Source: an uncultured Clostridia bacterium (GTDB taxonomy: Bacteria > Bacillota > Clostridia > Christensenellales > Aristaeellaceae). From it: a stretch of 34,742 nucleotides of DNA. Positions within the stretch are counted from its first letter, which is position 1. The number at the start of each line of letters is the position of its first letter. Below, piece by piece: positions 1 to 6,297 of this stretch. The position numbers were made by a program, and so were the translations under genes. The notes beneath the pieces are model-generated. The model ran no database searches and was not told the DNA's origin. It was given only the letters and a program-made list of their open reading frames with translations. The stretch spans positions 1 to 34,742 of the forward strand of contig CAKTUS010000022.1 of NCBI GenBank assembly GCA_934621485.1. The letters run 5' to 3'.

Positions 1-411
1 CCCCAGATGAACTTCTTCAACGTGAAGCTGGAGAAGGAAGGCAACGATGTTGTGGCCGTCTTTGGCACCAACAAGGTGGTTGTGCCCCAGAGCAAACTGG
101 CAAAGTTTGCCGATGAAGACTACATTGGCAAGGAAGTTATTTTGGGTATCCGTCCCGAGAACATCAGCGATGATCCCGAAGTGGTTGCCGCCAACCCCAC
201 CAGCACCATTGAGTGCAACGTGGAAGTGACTGAGCTGATGGGTTCTGAAACCTACCTGTATCTGTCCACCAGCGGCAAGGACGAGAACATTGTTGCCCGC
301 GTGAATCCCCGCACCCAGAGCCGTGCCGGCCAGTCTGTGAAGATCGCCTTCGACACCGCTCATCTGCACTTCTTCGACAAGGAAACGGAAACCACTCTGC
401 TTACCCGCTAA
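1..411 (+). CDS. ABC transporter ATP-binding protein, C-terminal part (MalK/UgpC/MsmX type), 5'-truncated by window
   Basis: The reading frame is open from the first base and ends at TAA 409-411, so only the last ~137 residues are present. The segment has the features of the regulatory TOBE/OB-fold region that follows the nucleotide-binding domain in carbohydrate-importer ATPases: a GIRPE motif around residue 47, the two-strand 'ELMGSETYLYL' pattern, and a 'HLHFFDKETE' end typical of MalK/UgpC/MsmX proteins. The ATPase motifs themselves lie upstream of the window. By family knowledge it would energise one or more sugar ABC importers from the cytoplasmic face. The ATG at 7 is an internal methionine, not a start. 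A strong terminator follows directly, so this is the last gene of its unit. The substrate cannot be told from this part. Confidence 0.9.
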   Translation, partial: PQMNFFNVKLEKEGNDVVAVFGTNKVVVPQSKLAKFADEDYIGKEVILGIRPENISDDPEVVAANPTSTIECNVEVTELMGSETYLYLSTSGKDENIVARVNPRTQSRAGQSVKIAFDTAHLHFFDKETETTLLTR

Positions 412-425
412 GCTGCGTTTTCAAG

Positions 426-460
426 CGCCGCCCCTTCTGATGGAAGGGGCGGCGTTTCCG
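426..460 (+). terminator. Rho-independent terminator after the ABC ATPase gene
   Basis: Perfect 12-bp GC-rich stem (arms 426-437 and 443-454, loop TGATG) beginning 14 nt after the stop codon. It is followed by only a short TTT run, so it is strong as a hairpin but has a modest U-tract. Confidence 0.8.
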
Positions 461-621
461 CTTGTTGCGAAAACACAGGTGGAACCAGCCAGTCGCGCCC
501 CTTTGGTCTTGTTTTTTGGGGCAGGCCAAGTTGGCTTTGAAAATCTTTCGCAGGAATAGACTTCTTTATGTTCGCAAGCCCCTGCCGAGCTTTTCGAACG
601 CTTTTCACAGCCGAAAGCATA

Positions 622-651
622 TTGACGGATAAGCTTGAAAGGTTGTAAAAT
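622..651 (+). promoter_or_regulatory. Sigma-A-type promoter for the HerA-like gene
   Basis: TTGACG (622-627), an 18-bp spacer and TAAAAT (646-651). It lies 30 nt before the start codon of the next gene, with an AAGGAGG ribosome binding site at 667-673. Confidence 0.7.
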
Positions 652-680
652 AAATTCATCTGCCGCAAGGAGGAATAAGG

Positions 681-2711
681 ATGCTGTCTGGTAAGAAAAT
701 CTGGGTGGGTACAAGCGACCAGGGGCAGCCGGTTTATTTACTGCCGCAAATGGCTAATCGTCATGGCTTGATTGCCGGGGCCACCGGCACGGGGAAAACC
801 GTCACCTTGAAGCTGATTGCCGAAGGCTTTTCTCAATTGGGTGTGCCCGTATTTCTGGGCGATATCAAGGGCGATTTGAGCGGCATGGTGCTGCCGGGCG
901 AGAACAACGAAAAAATCGCGAACCGGTTGCAAAAGGCAGGAGCGCCTGCTTTCCAACCGGAAACCTATCCCACGGTTTTTTGGGATGTGTACGGCCGGCA
1001 GGGCCACCCTATTCGCACCACGGTACATGAAATGGGGCTGCTGCTCTTGGCCCGCATGCTTGGCCTGAACGAAACACAGGAAGGCGTGCTGAATATTTTG
1101 TTTCGGGTGGCCAACAACCGAAACCTGCTGCTGGTCACCCTTCAGGATTTGAAGGCAATGCTGGTGCACGTGGGGGAAAACGCCAGCCAGTACACCCTGG
1201 AATACGGCAATGTAAGCAAAGCGTCCATCGGCGCGATTCAGCGGGCTGTGGCCATGCTGGAGGATCAGGGAGGCGACCTTTTTTTTGGTCAGCCTGCTTT
1301 GAACCTTCAGGACTGGATGCAGTGTGCCGAAAACGGCCGGGGTTATCTCAATATTCTGGCCTGCGACAAGTTGTTTTTGAACCCGCGCATGTATTCCACC
1401 TTCCTGCTGTGGATGCTGAGCGAGTTGTATGAAACCCTACCGGAAATAGGCGATTTGGAAAAGCCCCGGATGGTGTTTTTCTTTGACGAGGCCCATTTGC
1501 TGTTTGACGATTGCAGCCGGCAGCTGATGGATAAAATCGAGCAGATTGTGCGCCTGATTCGCAGCAAGGGCGTCGGCGTCTACTTTATTACGCAAAACCC
1601 CACCGACGTGCCCATGACGGTGCTGGGCCAACTTGGCAACCGGGTGCAGCATGCCCTGCGCGCCTATACGCCCCTGGACCAGAAGGCCGTAAAGGTAGCC
1701 GCCCAAACCTTCCGCATAAACCCGGATTTCGATACGGAGGAAGTCATCACCCAACTGCGTACAGGCGAAGCCCTGCTCTCGTTTCTGGATGAAAACGGCG
1801 CGCCCGGCGTGGTGGAACGGGCCACCATTTTGCCGCCGCAAAGCTTTATGGGGGCGATTGATGAGGCAACCCGCAAGGCCGTCATTCAGTCCAGCCCATT
1901 CTATGGCGTATATGAGCCCGCCGTTGACGACGGCGCCGCTTGTGACGATACCGATGTGGCGGAAGCCGCAGCGATGACAAAGGAGGCATCAGTTCCTATG
2001 ACCAACGTACCCGATCCGATGAACAACATGGCTCAGGCAACCGCTCCCGTGCAGCAGGCTGCGCCGCAACCGGCTCAACCCGTATTCATGGTGTATGATC
2101 CCACCACCGGCGGCTATGCGGCACAGCAAATTTCCACCATGAACGCTGTGCCGGTGCAGCAGCCTGCTGCGGTTCAGCAAACGGTTATGGCGCAGCAGCC
2201 CGTGGTTATGCAGCAGCCAGCGCCCGTGCAGCAGCCGGTTATGGCCCAACAGCCGGTAGCGGCGCAGCAGTCTGTGCCAGCCTCTCAGGCGTTTGCCGCC
2301 CAGCAGCAAACGGCTCAGCCTCAAACCATTCAGCAAAACGTGCTGGTACAGGATCCGGCCACCGGCATGTACGTGCAAAAGCTGATGACCCTGGCCTATA
2401 ATCCCGCTATCGGTCAATACGTGCCTGTGCAGACCGAGGAAGAAGCCAAGGCGGCCGCCGCTGCTAAAGCGAAGGCAGAAAAAGAAGCCGCCGCTGCCGC
2501 CAAGGCCGCTGAAAAGGCCGAAAAGGAACGGGCTGCGGAAGAACGCCGCCAGCGCGCCGATGAACTGCGGGAGGAGCGCGCCGAACGCGCCCGGGCAAAT
2601 GACAGCGTGCTGGGCAGGGTAAAGAATACGGCCATTTCATCTGCCACGCGCAATATTACCACCAAATTGACCAACAGCCTGTACAACCTGATTACCGGGA
2701 AAAAGAAATAA
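681..2711 (+). CDS. HerA-like (DUF853/YjgR-type) P-loop ATPase with low-complexity C-terminal tail
   Basis: Predicted cytoplasmic P-loop ATPase of 676 residues. Seen: Walker A GATGTGKT at residues 33-40, a GDIKGDLSG motif near 60-68, a Walker B strand ending in FFFDEAHLLF around residues 266-275, and a VYFITQNPTDVP segment after it. These match the HerA-like helicase/DUF853 family (E. coli YjgR), whose physiological role is not well established. The core ends near residue 430. The rest is unusual: a Q/A/P/V-rich stretch (about 440-555), three short DP-x-TG-x-Y-like motifs (near 473, 558 and 574), a K/A/E-rich probable coiled coil (about 586-643) and a basic tail. The start at 681 has AAGGAGG eight nt upstream. 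The gene has its own promoter and terminator, so it is monocistronic. It could be a DNA translocase or helicase; no nuclease partner gene is nearby. Confidence 0.85.
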   Translation: MLSGKKIWVGTSDQGQPVYLLPQMANRHGLIAGATGTGKTVTLKLIAEGFSQLGVPVFLGDIKGDLSGMVLPGENNEKIANRLQKAGAPAFQPETYPTVFWDVYGRQGHPIRTTVHEMGLLLLARMLGLNETQEGVLNILFRVANNRNLLLVTLQDLKAMLVHVGENASQYTLEYGNVSKASIGAIQRAVAMLEDQGGDLFFGQPALNLQDWMQCAENGRGYLNILACDKLFLNPRMYSTFLLWMLSELYETLPEIGDLEKPRMVFFFDEAHLLFDDCSRQLMDKIEQIVRLIRSKGVGVYFITQNPTDVPMTVLGQLGNRVQHALRAYTPLDQKAVKVAAQTFRINPDFDTEEVITQLRTGEALLSFLDENGAPGVVERATILPPQSFMGAIDEATRKAVIQSSPFYGVYEPAVDDGAACDDTDVAEAAAMTKEASVPMTNVPDPMNNMAQATAPVQQAAPQPAQPVFMVYDPTTGGYAAQQISTMNAVPVQQPAAVQQTVMAQQPVVMQQPAPVQQPVMAQQPVAAQQSVPASQAFAAQQQTAQPQTIQQNVLVQDPATGMYVQKLMTLAYNPAIGQYVPVQTEEEAKAAAAAKAKAEKEAAAAAKAAEKAEKERAAEERRQRADELREERAERARANDSVLGRVKNTAISSATRNITTKLTNSLYNLITGKKK

Positions 2712-2719
2712 GCTTTTGG

Positions 2720-2752
2720 GCGCCGCTCTGTCTGGCAGGGCGGCGCTTTTTT
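2720..2752 (+). terminator. Rho-independent terminator after the HerA-like gene
   Basis: 10-bp stem with one G-U pair (arms 2720-2729 and 2737-2746) followed by six T residues (2747-2752). Confidence 0.92.
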
Positions 2753-2817
2753 GATGAGGATTTTTATGCGGCTTAAATGAATAAAATGTCATACACTTGT
2801 CAAAAAGAAAGGCGTTT

Positions 2818-2836
2818 TTGTAGCTTTTTTCTACAA
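2818..2836 (+). repeat. Inverted repeat (TTGTAG / CTACAA) upstream of the hydrogenase operon
   Basis: Perfect 6-bp arms 2818-2823 and 2831-2836 around a T-rich centre, extendable by A-T/G-T pairs outward. The outer TTGT...ACAA recalls Rex-type operators, but the centre and the spacing do not fit the Rex consensus. Confidence 0.4.
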
Positions 2837-2890
2837 GAAAAACAGTCAAAGCGAAAAAATGAAAAGTTAGAAAAGACTTACTTTGTCTGG

Positions 2891-2912
2891 TTTTGCTTAA
2901 TCTGAAGCAAAA
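2891..2912 (+). repeat. Inverted repeat (TTTTGCTT / AAGCAAAA) upstream of the hydrogenase operon
   Basis: Perfect 8-bp arms (2891-2898 and 2905-2912) with a 6-nt centre. It is a possible operator or weak hairpin; no T-run follows, so it is not a terminator. Confidence 0.45.
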
Positions 2913-2995
2913 AGTACAGCAATAAATAAAAAATTCACAATTTCTGTCGAAAAAACGTGCATTTCCCATGGTTATATGATAAACTATATATGTTA

Positions 2996-3015
2996 TGTAT
3001 GTCTGGAGACATACA
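2996..3015 (+). promoter_or_regulatory. Palindromic operator candidate before the hydrogenase operon
   Basis: Perfect 9-bp arms TGTATGTCT (2996-3004) and AGACATACA (3007-3015) separated by GG. It sits 40-59 nt before the first start codon and just downstream of the -10-like TATGAT, where a repressor dimer would block transcription. The cognate regulator is unknown and not identifiable in the window. Confidence 0.6.
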
Positions 3016-3054
3016 AGGGGTCCGTAACATAAATGGAGGAGGTCTTAGGCTGCC

Positions 3055-3528
3055 ATGTCCAATCATAACGAAAACTATGAAAAGCTGGCGGAAGTCATCA
3101 AAGCGCACAAAAACGAAAAGGGCGCGTTGATGCCTGTGCTGCAACAGGCGCAGAACATCTTTGGCTGCGTTTCCGAAGATGTGCAGAAGATTATTGCAGA
3201 GGGTTTGGGGGTTACGCTCAGCGAGGTGTACGGCGTTGCTACGTTCTATTCCCAGTTTTCTCTACAGCCCAAGGGGCAGTACGTTTGCGGCGTATGCCTG
3301 GGTACCGCGTGCTATGTCAAGGGCTCTCAGGCTGTGCTGGACCGGCTGTGCAGCGAGCTCAAGGTGGAGCCCGGAAATACCACGGAAGACGGCTTGTTTA
3401 CCGTTCAGGCTACCCGCTGCCTGGGCGCGTGCGGCCTTGCTCCTGTTATGATGATTAACGACGAGGTCTACGGCCGTCTGACGCCCGACCAGATTCCCGA
3501 AATTCTTTCCAAGTACAAGGCTTCCTGA
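3055..3528 (+). CDS. hydC: NADH-dependent [FeFe] hydrogenase, NuoE-like [2Fe-2S] subunit (HydC/HndA type)
   Basis: 157-residue thioredoxin-fold subunit of the NuoE (24 kDa) family. An N-terminal helical part is followed by the ferredoxin domain with the four [2Fe-2S] ligands visible as C81-x4-C86 and C122-x3-C126 (segments VCLGTACYVKG and RCLGACGLAP). In bifurcating or NAD(P)-linked hydrogenases this subunit forms a cytoplasmic complex with the NuoF-like and HydA subunits, both encoded downstream, and relays electrons to or from the flavin subunit. The start at 3055 follows GGAGGAGG (3035-3042). It is the first gene of a five-gene operon with gaps of only a few nt or overlaps. The length is normal for the family. 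Confidence 0.93.
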   Translation: MSNHNENYEKLAEVIKAHKNEKGALMPVLQQAQNIFGCVSEDVQKIIAEGLGVTLSEVYGVATFYSQFSLQPKGQYVCGVCLGTACYVKGSQAVLDRLCSELKVEPGNTTEDGLFTVQATRCLGACGLAPVMMINDEVYGRLTPDQIPEILSKYKAS

Positions 3529-3532
3529 GCTT

Positions 3533-4087
3533 ATGCGTGATTTGAGCATGCACGTTCTGGATATCGCCCAGAACAGCATCAAAGCAGGCGCAACGCTGGT
3601 AATGGTTACCTTTGCCATAGATGAACAGGATGGCCTTACCTTCAGCGTAAGGGACGACGGTTGCGGCATGACGCCCGAGTTCCTTTCCCGGGTAGCCGAT
3701 CCGTTTACCACCACGCGAACCACGCGCAAGGTGGGGTTGGGGATTCCCATGCTGAAGCAAAGCGCGGAAATGAGCGGCGGCGACTTCGGCATCGAAAGCA
3801 CGGTGGGGGAAGGCACCTTCATCCACGCCCTTTTCGATATCCGAAACATTGACTGCATTCCGATGGGAAAAATCTGCGATTCCCTGCTGACGCTGGTGGT
3901 GCTCAATCCCGAAAAACCCGACTTTCTTTTTGAAGCGACCTCACCCGGAAAACAGGCCCGGTTCGATACCCGGCAGATACGCGCCGCTTTGGGCGGCTTG
4001 CCGCTGAACGGGCCGGATATCGTGGCATGGATGAAAGAAAGCATAGATGAAGAATTCAAACCGATTTTGGAGGTGTCCGTATTATGA
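3533..4087 (+). CDS. Orphan histidine-kinase-like ATPase (HATPase_c) in the hydrogenase operon
   Basis: 184-residue protein made essentially of a GHKL-type ATP-binding fold. Seen: N box with LDIAQNSIKAGA (N14), G1 box DDGCGM (41-46), DPFTTTRTTRK lid segment (56-66) and G2 box GLGIPML (68-74). There is no sensor, membrane segment or phosphoacceptor-histidine dimerisation domain, so it is not a complete sensor kinase. It starts 4 nt after the hydC stop, and its own stop overlaps the next start (ATG 4084), so it is translationally coupled to hydrogenase subunits. Similar small ATPases occur in other clostridial hydrogenase operons (recalled, not checked), but their role is not established. It could regulate, phosphorylate or help assemble the complex. 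The C-terminal ~80 residues (from about 105) match nothing I recognise. Confidence 0.8.
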   Translation: MRDLSMHVLDIAQNSIKAGATLVMVTFAIDEQDGLTFSVRDDGCGMTPEFLSRVADPFTTTRTTRKVGLGIPMLKQSAEMSGGDFGIESTVGEGTFIHALFDIRNIDCIPMGKICDSLLTLVVLNPEKPDFLFEATSPGKQARFDTRQIRAALGGLPLNGPDIVAWMKESIDEEFKPILEVSVL

Positions 4088-4458
4088 AGTCTCTGGCTGA
4101 ATTGGAAGCGATTCGCTTAAAGACCCTTGAAAAAGTAGCCATGCGTAAAGAAGGCGACGACGCCGTGCGCGTAGTGGTGGGCATGGCCACCTGCGGCATT
4201 GCCGCCGGCGCTCGCCCGGTAATGCTCAAATTTATGGAAGAAATTGAAAAGCGCAACCTGCAAAACGTGACCGTATCCCAGACTGGCTGCATCGGCATGT
4301 GCCGCCTGGAACCCATGCTGGACGTGATTATGCCCGGCAAGGAAAAGGTGACCTATGTGAAGGTAACCCCCGATATGGTGCCGCGCATTGTGGCTGAGCA
4401 CATTGTAAACGGCCGCCCGGTTCAGGAATACACCATCGGCGCCGCCGAAGGCAAATAA
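4084..4458 (+). CDS. HndB-like thioredoxin-fold (2Fe-2S) ferredoxin domain protein
   Basis: 124 residues, similar to the HndB subunit of NADP-reducing hydrogenases and to the N-terminal domain of the NuoF-like subunit encoded next. Visible cysteines are C37 (ATCGIAAGA), C69 and C73 (TGCIGMC). The usual fourth ligand, five residues after the first cysteine, is alanine here, so a standard four-cysteine [2Fe-2S] site is not complete within this chain. It would act in the cytoplasmic hydrogenase complex as an electron-transfer or structural subunit. The start overlaps the preceding stop, and the next gene begins 24 nt downstream with its own GGAGGA site. Confidence 0.85.
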   Translation: MKSLAELEAIRLKTLEKVAMRKEGDDAVRVVVGMATCGIAAGARPVMLKFMEEIEKRNLQNVTVSQTGCIGMCRLEPMLDVIMPGKEKVTYVKVTPDMVPRIVAEHIVNGRPVQEYTIGAAEGK

Positions 4459-4482
4459 GAACAACGCTAAGGAGGAACGAAT

Positions 4483-6273
4483 ATGGAACTTTTTCGCGCG
4501 CACGTGCTTGTTTGCGGCGGTACCGGCTGTTCTTCGAGCGGCTCTGCCGAACTGATCAAGCGCTTTGAGGAACAGCTCGCCAAGAACGGGCTGGAAAAGG
4601 AAGTCAAGGTCGTCCGCACCGGCTGCTTCGGCCTTTGCGAAGCCGGCCCTGTGGTTATCGTTTATCCCGAAGGCACTTTCTACAGCCGCATCCGTGTGGA
4701 TGATGTGGACGAAATCGTGGCTGAACACCTGCTGAAGGGCCGCATTGTGCAGCACCTGGTTTACAAGGAAAAGGCCGACGAGGAGCAGCACTCCACCCTG
4801 GAAAACATCGACTTCTACCGCCCCCAGATGCGTCTGGCGCTGCGCAACTGCGGCGTGATCGACCCTGAGAACATTGACGAGTACATCGCCTTTGACGGCT
4901 ACAAGGCGCTGGCGAAGGTGCTCACCGAAATGACCCCTGAGCAGGTTATCGACGAGGTGCTCAAATCCGGCCTGCGCGGCCGCGGAGGCGCTGGCTTCCC
5001 CACGGGCAAAAAGTGGCAGTTTGCCGCCGCCTCTAAGGCCGACCAGAAGTACATGGTCTGCAACGCTGACGAGGGCGACCCCGGCGCTTTCATGGATCGT
5101 TCCGTGCTGGAAGGAGACCCCCATTCTGTGCTGGAAGCCATGGCCATCGGCGGCTATGCCATCGGCGCGTCCGAGGGCTACATCTATGTGCGCGCCGAGT
5201 ACCCCATCGCCGTGAAGCGTTTGGAAATTGCCATCAATCAGGCCCGTGAATACGGCCTGCTGGGTAAGAACATCTTCGGCACCGGCTTTGATTTCGATGT
5301 GTTCATCCGCCTGGGTGCCGGCGCGTTCGTGTGCGGCGAGGAAACCGCGCTGATGCACTCCATTGAGGGCGGCCGCGGCGAGCCCAAGCCCAAGCCTCCG
5401 TTCCCGGCGGTGCGCGGCCTGTTTGACAAGCCCACCAACATCAACAACGTGGAAACCCTGGCCAACATTCCCCAGATTATCAATAAGGGCGCGGATTGGT
5501 TTGCCTCCATTGGCACCGAACGCAGCAAGGGCACCAAGGTGTTTGCCCTGGGCGGCAAGATTAACAATACCGGTCTGGTGGAAGTGCCCATGGGCACCCC
5601 CCTGCGTGATATCATTTATAAAATTGGCGGCGGTATCCCCAATGGCAAAGCCTTCAAGGCTGTGCAGACCGGCGGCCCCTCCGGCGGCTGTATTCCTGCC
5701 GAACAGCTGGATATTGCCATCGACTACGACTCCCTGACGGCCATTGGCTCCATGATGGGTTCCGGCGGCATGATCGTCATGGACGAGGACAACTGCATGG
5801 TGGATATCGCCCGCTTCTTCCTGGACTTCACCGTGGATGAAAGCTGCGGCAAGTGCACGCCCTGCCGTATCGGCACCAAGCGCATGCTGGAGATTCTGGA
5901 GCGGATTACCGAGGGCAAGGGCGAGGAAGGCGACATTGAAAAGCTGGAAGCCCTGGCCGAAAACATCAAGGCCACCGCGCTGTGCGGCCTGGGCCAGACT
6001 GCTCCCAACCCCGTGCTAAGCACCCTGAAGTACTTCCGCAGCGAGTATGAAGCGCATATCAAGGAAAAGCGCTGCCCGGCCCATCACTGCCGCAAGCTGC
6101 TGAACTACGTTATCACCGACAAGTGCAAGGGCTGCACCATGTGCGCTCGCGTGTGCCCCGCCGGCGCGATTACCGGCACGGTGAAGGAGCAGCATCACAT
6201 CGATATCAGCAAGTGCCTGAAGTGTGGCGCCTGTATGGAAAAGTGCCGCTTTGGCGCGATCGAGAAGCACTAA
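4483..6273 (+). CDS. hydB: NADH-dependent [FeFe] hydrogenase, NuoF-like flavoprotein subunit (HydB/HndC type)
   Basis: 596 residues with the full HydB/HndC layout. An N-terminal thioredoxin-like [2Fe-2S] domain has C11, C16, C48 and C52. The NuoF core follows with the glycine-rich FMN/NADH motifs GRGGAGFPTGKKW (about 165-177) and GAGAFVCGEETAL. A [4Fe-4S] site is formed by ESCGKCTPCR (from about 453) plus the later ALCGLGQ cysteine. The C-terminus carries two ferredoxin-type [4Fe-4S] motifs (CKGCTMCARVCP and CLKCGACMEKC, from about 548). By family knowledge this is the NAD(H)-binding flavin subunit that, together with HydA and HydC, couples H2 to NADH and ferredoxin. The start at 4483 follows GGAGGA (4471-4476). 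The length fits the family. Confidence 0.95.
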   Translation: MELFRAHVLVCGGTGCSSSGSAELIKRFEEQLAKNGLEKEVKVVRTGCFGLCEAGPVVIVYPEGTFYSRIRVDDVDEIVAEHLLKGRIVQHLVYKEKADEEQHSTLENIDFYRPQMRLALRNCGVIDPENIDEYIAFDGYKALAKVLTEMTPEQVIDEVLKSGLRGRGGAGFPTGKKWQFAAASKADQKYMVCNADEGDPGAFMDRSVLEGDPHSVLEAMAIGGYAIGASEGYIYVRAEYPIAVKRLEIAINQAREYGLLGKNIFGTGFDFDVFIRLGAGAFVCGEETALMHSIEGGRGEPKPKPPFPAVRGLFDKPTNINNVETLANIPQIINKGADWFASIGTERSKGTKVFALGGKINNTGLVEVPMGTPLRDIIYKIGGGIPNGKAFKAVQTGGPSGGCIPAEQLDIAIDYDSLTAIGSMMGSGGMIVMDEDNCMVDIARFFLDFTVDESCGKCTPCRIGTKRMLEILERITEGKGEEGDIEKLEALAENIKATALCGLGQTAPNPVLSTLKYFRSEYEAHIKEKRCPAHHCRKLLNYVITDKCKGCTMCARVCPAGAITGTVKEQHHIDISKCLKCGACMEKCRFGAIEKH

Positions 6274-6297
6274 AATCTGCATAGAGGAGGATTCACC

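Larger units (their letters stand above)
412..680 (+). other. Intergenic region with terminator and promoter
   Basis: It holds the terminator at 426-460 and a promoter at 622-651. The middle (about 461-610) contains no coding pattern that I trust; reverse-strand open frames here are arginine/serine-rich and lack a ribosome binding site. Confidence 0.6.
2753..3054 (+). promoter_or_regulatory. AT-rich leader/regulatory region of the hydrogenase operon
   Basis: This 300-nt stretch is far more AT-rich than the rest of the window and contains no credible gene. It holds three inverted repeats (2818-2836, 2891-2912, 2996-3015). A -10-like TATGAT lies at 2975-2980, but I see no good -35 at the right distance, which would fit a promoter that needs an activator. 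The ribosome binding site GGAGGAGG is at 3035-3042. Confidence 0.55.

Noticed and set aside
2818..2836. TTGTAG...CTACAA as a Rex (NADH-sensing) operator.
   Set aside because: The half-sites and the central spacing deviate from the Rex consensus; kept only as an inverted repeat.
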